A DNA stretch of 64,000 nucleotides from CAZPNX01 sp964518765. GTDB taxonomy: Bacteria > Edwardsbacteria > AC1 > EtOH8. The notes under the pieces were generated by a model, which searched no databases, had not been told where the DNA came from, and saw nothing but the letters and a program-made list of their open reading frames with translations. Positions 17,683 to 25,951 of the stretch are shown here, in pieces. The stretch lies in NCBI GenBank assembly GCA_964518765.1, contig CAZFJC010000002.1, positions 1-64,000 on the forward strand, in the 5' to 3' direction. The number at the start of each line of letters is the position of its first letter. Within the stretch, counting starts at the first letter, position 1. Position numbers and translations under genes: made by a program.

Positions 17683-18645
17683 ATGAAAAGAACCATCCCC
17701 TTCCTTCTTTCGGCCGCAATATTTCTGGTTGCACCCCTCCATGGTGCCAAATACGCCGGCGAATTCCTGAGCATCGGCTACGGGTCCCGGGCCCAGGGCA
17801 TGGGCGCTTCCTACGTCTCCATCGCCGAAGGGGGGTTCTCCTGTTTTTGGAATCCGGCGGCCACGGCCACCAGCGAGCACCGGCTGGAGTTCACCCATGC
17901 CGGCAACTTCGATGGTCTGGTCGCCTATGACGCCTTGGGCTATTCCCGGCCCGGGCGGGGACACGGACTGGGACTGGTGGCCCTCCGTCTGACGGTGGGG
18001 GATATCCCTGTGACCAACCAGGCGCTGGTCGATCTCAACGGAAACGGGGCCATGGACCCTGGCGAAAGGCTGGATTATTCCAAGATAACCACCACCAGCG
18101 ACGCCGAGACCGCGGTTCTTTTAAACTACAGCCGCAAGATGGTTCCCGGGCTCAACTGGGGTATCAACGCCAAGGTGATCAATAAGTCTGTCGGCGACAA
18201 CTCGGCCTGGGGCTTGGGCTTGGACGCCGGGCTATTGGCCTATATGCCCTACGGCTTAAGGCTGGGAATTAATCTTCAGGACGTCACCACCACCTATCTG
18301 GCCTGGGATACGGGCACCAAGGAGGTCATCACCCCGACCGCCAAGATCGGGGCCTCCCTAAAGCCCCCTTTCAGCAAATCGCTGACGATTTCGTTGGACG
18401 CCGACCTTAGGATAGAAGATCGCGGCCCGGCCGCCAACCTGAGCCTGGGGCCGGCCAGCGCCGACATCCGGGCTGGGGCCGAGTACTGGATCAGGAACCG
18501 GGTGGCCCTGCGCTTGGGCTCGGACCAGGGTGCCCTGGCTGCGGGCGCCGGCCTGAGGCTGGGCCGTTTCTGTTTCGACTACGCCTACTTGGGGCACGCC
18601 GAGCTCAAGGGCAGCACCAGGGTCTCTGCCTCCTACGGTTTCTGA
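17683..18645 (+). CDS. PorV/PorQ-like outer-membrane barrel protein, first copy
   Basis: A 320-residue protein with signal peptide. The mature start has the family signature K-Y-A-G-E-F-L-S-I-G-Y-G-S-R-A-Q-G-M-G-A, then A-E-G-G-F-S-C-F-W-N-P-A, and alternating strands to the C-terminal aromatic F. Related proteins in Bacteroidetes (PorV, PorQ) shuttle C-terminal-domain cargo to the sortase. This copy stands apart from the second one at 39455-40447 beside porU; it may be PorQ or a paralogue serving other cargo. Confidence 0.78.
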   Translation: MKRTIPFLLSAAIFLVAPLHGAKYAGEFLSIGYGSRAQGMGASYVSIAEGGFSCFWNPAATATSEHRLEFTHAGNFDGLVAYDALGYSRPGRGHGLGLVALRLTVGDIPVTNQALVDLNGNGAMDPGERLDYSKITTTSDAETAVLLNYSRKMVPGLNWGINAKVINKSVGDNSAWGLGLDAGLLAYMPYGLRLGINLQDVTTTYLAWDTGTKEVITPTAKIGASLKPPFSKSLTISLDADLRIEDRGPAANLSLGPASADIRAGAEYWIRNRVALRLGSDQGALAAGAGLRLGRFCFDYAYLGHAELKGSTRVSASYGF

Positions 18646-18649
18646 CGTA

Positions 18650-19246
18650 ATGAAACTCCAACGGGAGATCCGGCGCAAGGTTTTCCACATTCTGGCCGGT
18701 ATGAGCATACCGGTCATTTACTATGTGTTCATGGTGCTGGACCAGGCCTGGGTGGCCACCTGGATACTGCTGGCGACCACCCTGTGCATATTGGCGGTAG
18801 ACGTCATCCGCTTGCGGCACCAGTTCGTCAAGATCATCTTCATCGACTTCTTCGGTCCGATGATGCGCCGCCATGAGATCTCGGCCCTGACCGGCGCCAC
18901 CTATCTGATGATCTCGTCCCTGGTCTGCATCCTGGTCTTCACCGACAGCGTAGCCATAGCCGCCATCTCCTACCTGGTCATCGGCGACTCCCTGGCGGCG
19001 GTGGTGGGGCGCAGCCTGGGCCGCACCAAGTTCTTCGAGAAGTCGTTCGAGGGGGCCGGCGCCGGATTGGCCGGCTGCCTGGCGGTGGGCGCCCTGATCG
19101 TCGGCCTGCCCCACACCGATCTCGGATGGCTGCAGATGGCGGCCGGAGCCCTGACCGCCATCGTGGTGGAGATGCTGCCCATACCGCTGGACGACAACAT
19201 CAGGATACCCCTGGCCTCGGGCGCGGTCATGCATCTGTTGTTTTAG
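18650..19246 (+). CDS. Dolichol kinase / SEC59-like membrane protein
   Basis: A 198-residue protein with about six membrane helices. It begins E-I-R-R-K-V-F-H-I-L-A-G, typical of the family, and has G-D-S-L-A-A-V-V-G-R-S-L-G, the CTP-binding-like loop shared by dolichol kinases and phosphatidate cytidylyltransferase relatives. It may phosphorylate a polyprenol or similar lipid alcohol. It starts five bases after the barrel gene stop. Confidence 0.8.
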   Translation: MKLQREIRRKVFHILAGMSIPVIYYVFMVLDQAWVATWILLATTLCILAVDVIRLRHQFVKIIFIDFFGPMMRRHEISALTGATYLMISSLVCILVFTDSVAIAAISYLVIGDSLAAVVGRSLGRTKFFEKSFEGAGAGLAGCLAVGALIVGLPHTDLGWLQMAAGALTAIVVEMLPIPLDDNIRIPLASGAVMHLLF

Positions 19247-19318
19247 CTTTATAGCCGCAAGGTGCGCAAAGATACCAGGATTATTCCACTATCCGGTCGT
19301 CTCCTCGGTTGTTTATTT

Positions 19319-19348
19319 TTGTCTATACCTACTCTTGGTTGTTAAATT
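19319..19348 (+). promoter_or_regulatory. Probable promoter of the parvulin gene
   Basis: TTGTCT (19319-19324), 18-base spacer, TAAATT (19343-19348). The gene's ATG at 19391 has the ribosome site AAGGAGGAG. The 144-base gap holds no other visible feature. Confidence 0.45.
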
Positions 19349-19390
19349 ATCAAACCATTTAAAACCACCAACTCATCCAAGGAGGAGAAG

Positions 19391-20800
19391 ATGAAGAGGT
19401 TTGCTGCCCTTTCCCTGCTGGTCATTCTATCGCTGTCCGCCACCGCCGCGGCCGCCGAGAAGCCGAACGAAGCCGTGATGGCCAACACCGGGGCCATGGC
19501 CTTTAAGTACCAGGATTACAATGCCGCGGCCGCCGCCTATCGCGGGCTGCTGGAGGCCTTCCCCAAATCCGTCCAGATAAAGGACTACACCTACCACCTG
19601 GCCATGTCCCTGGAGCGTCTGGGCGACACCCAGAGGGCCGCCGAGCTCTACCAGGACGTGGTCACCAAGCACAAAGGACGGAAGAGCTCGATCGAGGGCA
19701 TCGACAGCCTGGCCATGGAGGGCGTGGGCCGCTGCTTCAACAAGAATTTCAAGGAGTACGCGGTAGTGGTCAACGGCCAGCCCATCACCAAGCTGGAGGT
19801 GGACGCCGAGCTAGAGAAGGTCCCCCCCTTCTACCGCGGACAGTTCGACAGCGAGCAGGGCCGCCAAAAGTTCCTGCAACAGTTGATCGAGCGCAAGCTG
19901 CTTCTGGCCGAGGCCACCCGCCTGGGCGTGGCCAACAATCCCGACGTCTACGCCAGGCTGGAGGACACCCGCCAGAACGTGCTCATCCGGGCATTGATCG
20001 ACCAGGAGGTCACCAAAAAATCCCAGCCCTCCGAGGCCGAGATCAAGAAGCACTACCAGGACAACCGGAAGGATTTCACCACCCCCGACCAGGTCAAGGC
20101 CAGGATGATCACCACGGCCACCAAGGCCAAGGCCGAGGAGGTCTACCGCGAGGCCGTCAAGAGGAAGGGACTGCCCTTCGACAGCCTGGCCAAGCTGCAC
20201 TCCACCGATCCCAGCGCCAAGTCCGGAGGCGATCTGGGGCTGATCTCCAAGGGGCAGCGGCCGGAGCTGGAGCCGGGACTGTTCTCGGTGGCCAAGGGCA
20301 AGATCGGACGCCCGGTGCCCATCGAGACCAAGTTTGCCATCGTCAAGCTCGAGGGCCGGGAGGGCAAGAAGCTCCACCTGAAGTGGATGGTGCTGAAGAA
20401 CGCCAGCGAGGCTACCAAGATCCTGGACAGCCTCAAGGCCAACCCCGGAGCCTTCGACAGCCTGGCCTTCAAGAACTCCATTGACCCCAGCAAGGAGAAG
20501 CACGGCGACCTGGGGCTAGTGGCCAAGGGCGAGGTGGACGAGGCGGTTTACGCCGCCGCCGCCAAGCTAAAGCCTGGAGCCTACACCCGAAAGCCAGTGG
20601 AGCTGCACACCAAGTACGCCATCTTCAAGATCGAGGACAGGATCCCCTCATCGGTGAAGCCGTTGGACCAGGTGCGGAGCCAGATAAGCGGTAAACTGGC
20701 CCGGGAGCGCCAGAAAGAGGTCTACGAGAAATACATGGAGGACCTTAAGGCCAGGGCCAAGATCGAATACCCGGCCGAGCCGGCCCAGGAGCAGAAATAG
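19391..20800 (+). CDS. Periplasmic parvulin-type peptidyl-prolyl isomerase
   Basis: A 469-residue protein with a signal peptide. Residues 35-115 have a TPR-like pair (Y-N-A-A-A-A-A-Y-R, D-T-Q-R-A-A-E-L-Y-Q-D-V-V). Residues 120-200 resemble the SurA N-domain (V-V-N-G-Q-P-I-T-K-L-E-V). Two parvulin domains follow, each with the D-P-S-A-K-S-G-G-D-L-G or D-P-S-K-E-K-H-G-D-L-G signature near residues 275 and 370. It should help fold outer-membrane and secreted proteins, suiting a genome with many such products. The C-terminus is charged. Confidence 0.88.
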   Translation: MKRFAALSLLVILSLSATAAAAEKPNEAVMANTGAMAFKYQDYNAAAAAYRGLLEAFPKSVQIKDYTYHLAMSLERLGDTQRAAELYQDVVTKHKGRKSSIEGIDSLAMEGVGRCFNKNFKEYAVVVNGQPITKLEVDAELEKVPPFYRGQFDSEQGRQKFLQQLIERKLLLAEATRLGVANNPDVYARLEDTRQNVLIRALIDQEVTKKSQPSEAEIKKHYQDNRKDFTTPDQVKARMITTATKAKAEEVYREAVKRKGLPFDSLAKLHSTDPSAKSGGDLGLISKGQRPELEPGLFSVAKGKIGRPVPIETKFAIVKLEGREGKKLHLKWMVLKNASEATKILDSLKANPGAFDSLAFKNSIDPSKEKHGDLGLVAKGEVDEAVYAAAAKLKPGAYTRKPVELHTKYAIFKIEDRIPSSVKPLDQVRSQISGKLARERQKEVYEKYMEDLKARAKIEYPAEPAQEQK

Positions 20801-20824
20801 CCTTAAAGGATTCGGCCTACAGGA

Positions 20825-20859
20825 GACAGAGGCTGATAGACCATCAGCCTCTGTCCTTT
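20825..20859 (+). terminator. Intrinsic terminator of the parvulin gene
   Basis: GACAGAGGCTGAT (20825-20837) pairs perfectly with ATCAGCCTCTGTC (20843-20855), loop 5 bases, followed by CTTT. Confidence 0.75.
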
Positions 20860-20861
20860 GG

Positions 20862-20890
20862 TTGACAATCGCCTCAGCAAAGCCTATAAT
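20862..20890 (+). promoter_or_regulatory. Consensus promoter of galT, placed for a leaderless transcript
   Basis: TTGACA (20862-20867), 17-base spacer, TATAAT (20885-20890): a perfect sigma-70 consensus. The galT ATG is at 20897, six bases below the -10 box, just where transcription should begin. Confidence 0.85.
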
Positions 20891-20896
20891 CGACTC

Positions 20897-21898
20897 ATGC
20901 CAGAACTGCGCAAGGACCCGATCGTCGGCCGCTGGGTGATCATTGCTACCGAGCGCACCCGACGACCCATGGACTACGGCCTCTCCCCCGAGGCCGTGCC
21001 GGACGGCCCCTGCCCCTTCTGCCCGGGGAACGAGCAGGCCACCCCCCCGGAGATTTTGTCCTTCCGCGACCCCGGCAGCCAGGCCAACGGGCCGGGATGG
21101 CAGGTCAGGGTCATCTCCAACAAGTTCCCCACCCTCATGGTTGAGGGCGATCTGGACAAGACCGGCGAAGGCCTGTACGACAAGATGAACGGTGTTGGCG
21201 CCCACGAGGTCATCATCGAGTCCCCGGAACACGACCGCGACCTGGCCGACCAGGATGTCAGCCACATCGAGAAGGTGCTGGCGGCTTTCGTGGCCCGGAT
21301 GCAGGATTTGAAGCGCGACACCCGTTTGCAGTATCTGATGGTGTTCAAGAACCACGGCTACCGGGCCGGGGCCTCGCTGCGCCATAGCCACAGCCAGCTG
21401 ATCGCCACCCCCATCGTCCCCAAGGTCATCAAGGAGGAGATGTACGGAGCCCGCCACTATTTCAGCTACAAGGAGCGCTGCATCTTCTGCGATATAGTGC
21501 GCCAGGAGCTGGAGGACCGCCGCCGCCTGGTGGCTGAAAACTCTGAGTTCCTGGCCATAGTTCCTTTCGCCGCCCGCTTCCCCTTCGAGACCTGGATCCT
21601 GCCTAAGCGCCACTGCGCCAGCTTCGAGGAGTGCGGCGTCGGCCGGCTGGAGCCGCTAGCCTCCATGCTTAAGGAAAGCCTGGAGCGCCTCAATCTATCC
21701 GTCTCCCGGCCCCCGTATAACTTCGTCATCCATACCTCTCCCTGCAACCAGCCCGGCCCCGAGTGGTTCCACTGGCACATCGAGATCATGCCCCGCATCA
21801 CTCGGGTGGCCGGTTTCGAGCGCGGCACCGGCTTCTACATCAATCCCACCCCGCCCGAGGATGCCGCCCAGTACCTGCGGCAGGTGTCCGGCGCCTGA
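20897..21898 (+). CDS. galT: Galactose-1-phosphate uridylyltransferase
   Basis: A 333-residue HIT-superfamily enzyme that swaps galactose-1-phosphate with UDP-glucose in the Leloir pathway. It begins P-E-L-R-K-D-P-I-V-G-R-W-V-I-I-A as in GalT, has a zinc-type C-P-F-C-P-G-N-E, H-S-H-S-Q-L-I-A near residue 165 in place of the common HPHxQ, and F-H-W-H-I-E near residue 295. The family match fixes the ATG at 20897, six bases below a consensus -10 box, so no ribosome site is expected. The mglA gene follows after 18 bases. Confidence 0.92.
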   Translation: MPELRKDPIVGRWVIIATERTRRPMDYGLSPEAVPDGPCPFCPGNEQATPPEILSFRDPGSQANGPGWQVRVISNKFPTLMVEGDLDKTGEGLYDKMNGVGAHEVIIESPEHDRDLADQDVSHIEKVLAAFVARMQDLKRDTRLQYLMVFKNHGYRAGASLRHSHSQLIATPIVPKVIKEEMYGARHYFSYKERCIFCDIVRQELEDRRRLVAENSEFLAIVPFAARFPFETWILPKRHCASFEECGVGRLEPLASMLKESLERLNLSVSRPPYNFVIHTSPCNQPGPEWFHWHIEIMPRITRVAGFERGTGFYINPTPPEDAAQYLRQVSGA

Positions 21899-21916
21899 GC
21901 CCGCATCGAGGAAGCC

Positions 21917-22513
21917 ATGGCCCTGATCAACCGCGCCTCCCGCGAAATAAGCTGTAAGATCGTCTATTACGGCCCAGGCCTAGGCGGCAAGACCACCAAC
22001 CTGCGCTACATTTACGATAAGGTCTCGCCAGACTCCAAGGGCCAGATGATCTCCCTGGCCACGGAGCTGGATCGAACGCTTTTCTTCGACTTCATGCCTC
22101 TGGATCTGGGCACCATCCAGGGCTATCGGACCAAGTTCCACCTCTACACCGTGCCCGGACAGGTCTTCTACAACGCCAGCCGCAAGCTGGTGCTCCGCGG
22201 CGTAGACGGGGTGGTCTTCGTAGCCGACTCCCAGACCGAGTGCCTGGAGGCCACCCTGGAGAGCTTCTCCAACCTGGGCGAGAACCTGGCCGAGATGTCG
22301 CTTTCCTTCGACACCGTGCCCCTGGTCATCCAGTACAACAAGCGCGACCTGCCCAACATCGTGCCCCTGGACGTCCTCAAGTCCAAGATCGACCCACAGG
22401 GACGCTTCCCCAGCTTCGAGTCGGTGGCCTCTCAGGGCTACGGGGTGATGGAGACCCTCAAGCAGGTGGCCAAGATGGTGCTGGGCAACGTGGGACGCAA
22501 GGCCTCGCTGTGA
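21917..22513 (+). CDS. mglA: MglA-type small GTPase
   Basis: A 198-residue Ras-like GTPase of the MglA family. The P-loop is G-P-G-L-G-G-K-T-T (residues 19-27), the G3 region is T-V-P-G-Q-V-F-Y (MglA type, not the usual DxxG), and G4 is N-K-R-D-L-P. MglA sets cell polarity and gliding in Myxococcus and other groups. Its usual partner MglB (roadblock domain) is not next to it. A GAGGAAG ribosome site lies upstream, and it is probably cotranscribed with galT. A terminator follows. Confidence 0.92.
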   Translation: MALINRASREISCKIVYYGPGLGGKTTNLRYIYDKVSPDSKGQMISLATELDRTLFFDFMPLDLGTIQGYRTKFHLYTVPGQVFYNASRKLVLRGVDGVVFVADSQTECLEATLESFSNLGENLAEMSLSFDTVPLVIQYNKRDLPNIVPLDVLKSKIDPQGRFPSFESVASQGYGVMETLKQVAKMVLGNVGRKASL

Positions 22514-22541
22514 TTGGCCTGTTGCTATATAAATATAACGT

Positions 22542-22573
22542 GCCAATCCAGGTCGTCGGATTGGCCGTTTTTC
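22542..22573 (+). terminator. Intrinsic terminator after mglA
   Basis: GCCAATCC (22542-22549) and GGATTGGC (22558-22565) form an 8-base stem with an 8-base loop, followed by CGTTTTT. The rest of the gap to recG (22574-22686) is pyrimidine-rich and holds no clear promoter. Confidence 0.7.
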
Positions 22574-22686
22574 ATTGTTTCCCATACCATATCCCATGAT
22601 GACCGCCGTAGCATTCTCCCCGAGGGCGACCGTTTTTTCTCCCTATCCCTGCCTTCCTGGCTTCCTCCAGATGGTTTCCCGTCTCT

Positions 22687-24744
22687 ATGCTTGACAGCGG
22701 AGTCCAATACCTGAAGGGGGTCGGCCCGCGCCGGGCCGCCCTTATGAATAAGTTGGGGATCCGCTCGGTCAGGGATCTGCTCTTCCACCATCCCCGGCGC
22801 TACTTAGACCGCACCCTGACCAAGCCGGTATCCGGGCTGCACCACGGCGAAACGGTCACCGTGTTCGGCCGAGTGGCCGATACCAGCCTGGCCCGCACCA
22901 GACGCGGCCTAACCATCCTCTCCCTGATTCTGGACGACGGCACCGGCCTGCTGCGCTGCCTGTGGTTCAATCAACCCTACCTCAGGGAGCGTTTCCCCAG
23001 GGACCAGCCTTTAGTGGTCAGCGGTCAGGTGAGGTGGGACCGCGGCCCCTCCATGGCCAATCCCGAATATGAGCTGTTGGACAGCAGCGAGGTCGAGCTG
23101 GTCCACACTGGGAGGATAGTCCCTCTATACCCCTCCACCGCCGGCCTGAGCAACCGCCAGCTGCGGACCGTCATCCGCCACACCTTGGATGCCCACCTGA
23201 GGGAGGTCTCCGAAGACCTGCCCCCGGGCATCGTTCAGGCTAGGGGCCTGATGCCAATCGGACAGGCCCTGCAATACCTCCACTTCCCGCCCGACATGGA
23301 GGCAGTCGACAGCGCCCGACGGCGGCTGGCCTACGAGGAATTGTTGGCCCTCCAGCTCCTGATGGCTATGCGTCGAGAAGCCCGCCGCCGTGAGAACTCT
23401 CATCCTTTGATGGATGATACCTGGGCCGACGACCTCGAGCGGGCCCTGCCCTTTCCCCTGACGGCCTCGCAGCAGAAGGTAATGGCCGAGATCGCGGCCG
23501 ACCTGCGGTCCGAACGGCCCATGTACCGCCTGTTGCAGGGTGACGTCGGTTCGGGCAAGACCGTGGTGGCCCTGGCCGCCATCTGCCAGGCGGCCCGCAG
23601 CGGCTACCAGTCGGCCTTCATGGCTCCCACCGAAATCCTGGCCGAGCAGCATTTCCTGTCTCTGGCGCCCTGGCTGGAGAAGATGGGGATCTCCGCGACG
23701 CTGCTGACCAGCAAGACCGGCAAGCCGGCCAGGGCGAAGATCCTGGACGGGCTGCGAAGCGGCCTTATCCAGGCGTGTATCGGCACCCACGCCCTGATAC
23801 AGCAGGATGTCGGATTCGCCCGGCTAGGGTTGGCGGTCGTCGACGAACAGCACCGCTTCGGCGTCCGGCAGCGGGCCGCCGTCATGGCCAAGGGCCAATG
23901 TCCCCATGTCCTGGTGATGACCGCCACCCCTATCCCCCGCACCCTGTCCATGGCCATCTTCGGCGATTTGGACGTCTCTGTGATCGATCGGATGCCGCCG
24001 GGCCGTACCCCGCCGGTCACCCGCTGGACCACCGAGGGCAATCGGAACAAGATGCTTGACTTCGTCTCCGGCCAGCTCGAGAAGGGACGCCAGGCCTTTT
24101 TCGTCTGCCCGGTCATCGAGGAGACCGAGTCCCAGGATCACAGGGCGGCGGTCAGGCTGCACCAGCAGCTCGCCCGGCGCTTCCCCGGATTCCAGGTCGG
24201 CCTGCTGCACGGCCGTCTCAAGCTGGAGGAGCGCCGCCGGGTGATGGAGGGCTTCCGCGGCAACCGCATCCAGGCGCTGGCGGCCACCACGGTCATCGAG
24301 GTGGGCATCGACGTGCCCAACGCCACGGTGATGGTGGTGGAACAGGCCGAGCGCTTCGGGCTGTCGCAGCTGCACCAGCTGCGCGGGCGCATCGGGCGCG
24401 GCCCGCACAAGTCCTACTGTATCCTGATGGCCGGGGAACGCCTAGGCCCAGAGGCCAGGGCCAGGCTAGATGCCCTCCAGGAGACAGCCGACGGCTTCCG
24501 CATAGCCGAGGAGGACCTCAGGCTGCGCGGCCCCGGCGAGTTCTGGGGCTCGCGCCAGCACGGGCTTCCGGAGCTGCGTCTGGCCAACCTAGCCACCGAC
24601 TCGGCGCTGGTCCCCCTGGCCCGTCAGGATGCCAAGGAGGTATTAAGGTTTGACCCCGGCCTTGCCCGGCCGGAGCACCAAGGTTTGCGGCTTATGATGT
24701 TGAGGTATTTCGGCAACGCCGACAGGCTTTTTGGGGTGGGCTGA
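22687..24744 (+). CDS. recG: RecG ATP-dependent DNA helicase
   Basis: A 685-residue helicase that reverses stalled replication forks and processes branched DNA. The N-terminal wedge region begins V-Q-Y-L-K-G-V-G-P-R-R; Walker A is G-D-V-G-S-G-K-T with Lys291; the helicase box is D-E-Q-H (386-389); later motifs include T-A-T-P-I-P-R-T and the RecG-type Q-L-H-Q-L-R-G-R-I-G-R-G. Length matches the family. The start codon has no strong ribosome site. Confidence 0.96.
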   Translation: MLDSGVQYLKGVGPRRAALMNKLGIRSVRDLLFHHPRRYLDRTLTKPVSGLHHGETVTVFGRVADTSLARTRRGLTILSLILDDGTGLLRCLWFNQPYLRERFPRDQPLVVSGQVRWDRGPSMANPEYELLDSSEVELVHTGRIVPLYPSTAGLSNRQLRTVIRHTLDAHLREVSEDLPPGIVQARGLMPIGQALQYLHFPPDMEAVDSARRRLAYEELLALQLLMAMRREARRRENSHPLMDDTWADDLERALPFPLTASQQKVMAEIAADLRSERPMYRLLQGDVGSGKTVVALAAICQAARSGYQSAFMAPTEILAEQHFLSLAPWLEKMGISATLLTSKTGKPARAKILDGLRSGLIQACIGTHALIQQDVGFARLGLAVVDEQHRFGVRQRAAVMAKGQCPHVLVMTATPIPRTLSMAIFGDLDVSVIDRMPPGRTPPVTRWTTEGNRNKMLDFVSGQLEKGRQAFFVCPVIEETESQDHRAAVRLHQQLARRFPGFQVGLLHGRLKLEERRRVMEGFRGNRIQALAATTVIEVGIDVPNATVMVVEQAERFGLSQLHQLRGRIGRGPHKSYCILMAGERLGPEARARLDALQETADGFRIAEEDLRLRGPGEFWGSRQHGLPELRLANLATDSALVPLARQDAKEVLRFDPGLARPEHQGLRLMMLRYFGNADRLFGVG

Positions 24745-24760
24745 TTCCCGACGACGCCAA

Positions 24761-24789
24761 AACCCTCCGGCGAAAGCCGGAGGGTTTTT
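24761..24789. terminator. Bidirectional terminator between recG and the small barrel gene
   Basis: AACCCTCCGGC (24761-24771) and GCCGGAGGGTT (24776-24786) with a 4-base loop, A-run on one side and T-run on the other. It serves both convergent genes. Confidence 0.85.
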
Positions 24790-24806
24790 GGTTATGCCGA
24801 GCCAGA

Positions 24807-25436
24807 TCAGAAGCCGCTCAGTTCAAGCCCGGCCCCGAACCCGATCCCGGACATCTTGAGGTCGGTGAAGAGGTTCTCGGCCTGGGTCTTGGACACCGTG
24901 TTCCCGTTGTAGTAGATGCCGGCCAGCAGGGCGCTGCGGAAGCCCAGCTTCATCCTGGCGCCGCCGCCGATCCTCCAACCGAAGCCGGTGTAGGTGCCGT
25001 CGTTGGGCTTGCTGGCCGTTACCACTTCGGCGCTATAGCTGTAGCTGACGTGGGCCAGTCCATATCCCAGTCGGCCTTCGAGGAAAGGATTGACGCGGCC
25101 GCCCATGGGCAGGGTGACCACCACCCCGGCCGTCAATGGGAAGTACTTGACCGAGTGCTCGAACTCCACCGAGCGGTTCTCCACGCTGACAATGGATCCG
25201 GCCGCCGTGTCCACCGGCACCACCGACTCCTTCTCGAAGGTCTTGTTGAAGAAATCGAGCTCGATAGTGGCCATCACCATCTCGTCCACCCTCTGGCCCA
25301 AACCCAGGCTCAGCATTACCCCGCCGCTGCCCTTCACTCCCGAGGGTTTGAAGTAGCTGGCGCCTCCGGTGAGGGTTAGGGCCCTGGCCAGCTGGGCCGC
25401 CGCCAGGATGGAGGCCAGAAATAGTATCTTTTTCAT
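24807..25436 (-). CDS. Outer-membrane beta-barrel protein
   Basis: A 209-residue protein with signal peptide (MKKILFLASILAAAQLARA). The rest alternates polar and hydrophobic residues in strands (G-R-L-G-Y-G-L-A-H-V-S-Y-S-Y, W-R-I-G-G-G-A-R-M-K-L) and ends in Phe, as for OmpA/OmpW-like barrels with about eight strands. The precise family is not recognised. Function unknown; perhaps a small porin or structural protein. Confidence 0.75.
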   Translation of the reverse strand: MKKILFLASILAAAQLARALTLTGGASYFKPSGVKGSGGVMLSLGLGQRVDEMVMATIELDFFNKTFEKESVVPVDTAAGSIVSVENRSVEFEHSVKYFPLTAGVVVTLPMGGRVNPFLEGRLGYGLAHVSYSYSAEVVTASKPNDGTYTGFGWRIGGGARMKLGFRSALLAGIYYNGNTVSKTQAENLFTDLKMSGIGFGAGLELSGF

Positions 25437-25467
25437 GTCGGCGCTTGGTGTAGTTTATGGTTCGATC

Positions 25468-25668
25468 CTAGATATTGCGGTCTTCCATGACGATGGCCGA
25501 GACCGGGCAGGAGTCCACGCAGGCGGCGCAGCTGGTGCAGCCGGCGGCGTCCTTCAGCTTTGCCTTGTCGCCATCCATCTCCAGGACGTTGGCCGGGCAG
25601 GCTGAAATGCAGGCACTGCATCCAATGCAGGTGTCGGCGTCGATCTTGGGTAGGCTCTTCTTGGGCAT
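25468..25668 (-). CDS. Two-[4Fe-4S] ferredoxin
   Basis: A 66-residue protein with two clusters in the classical clostridial layout: C-I-G-C-S-A-C-I-S-A-C-P (residues 14-25) and C-T-S-C-A-A-C-V-D-S-C-P. It would pass electrons at low potential. AGGAGGA precedes the ATG. It starts 9 bases after the ferritin-like gene, so it may be that protein's electron partner. Confidence 0.93.
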   Translation of the reverse strand: MPKKSLPKIDADTCIGCSACISACPANVLEMDGDKAKLKDAAGCTSCAACVDSCPVSAIVMEDRNI

Positions 25669-25677
25669 GTCTTCCTC

Positions 25678-25911
25678 CTATTTGCTCTTTTTGGATAATC
25701 TGGCGATGTCCTTAAGCACCGCCGCCTTCTTCTGGGCCAGCAGGCGCTCATGCTTTAGCTCCTCGGACACCAGGTTCTTGAAAAGCATCTTAACGTCGTA
25801 CTCGTAGGAGTAAGTGGCCTCCTTGGAATAACGCTGCTGTGCCAGGCGCTCGTACTTGATGGCCATATCCAGGGCCTTGGCCAGCTTCTTGGCCAGTTTA
25901 AGATCTTCCAC
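25678..25911 (-). CDS. Two-helix ferritin-like protein
   Basis: A 77-residue, all-helical protein starting at GTG with a GGAGGG ribosome site. Helix 1 carries A-I-K-Y-E21-R-L-A and helix 2 carries E51-L-K-H54-E, an ExxH diiron motif. The E to ExxH spacing (30 and 33 residues) is that recalled for the ferroxidase site of encapsulated ferritins, and half of a rubrerythrin four-helix bundle; the active form would need dimers. Encapsulin genes are not in the window. The assignment rests on motif spacing, not alignment. Confidence 0.6.
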   Translation of the reverse strand: MEDLKLAKKLAKALDMAIKYERLAQQRYSKEATYSYEYDVKMLFKNLVSEELKHERLLAQKKAAVLKDIARLSKKSK

Positions 25912-25951
25912 GGTTCCCTCCTATTTGAGGTGGTTATTTGATGGTTGGCCT

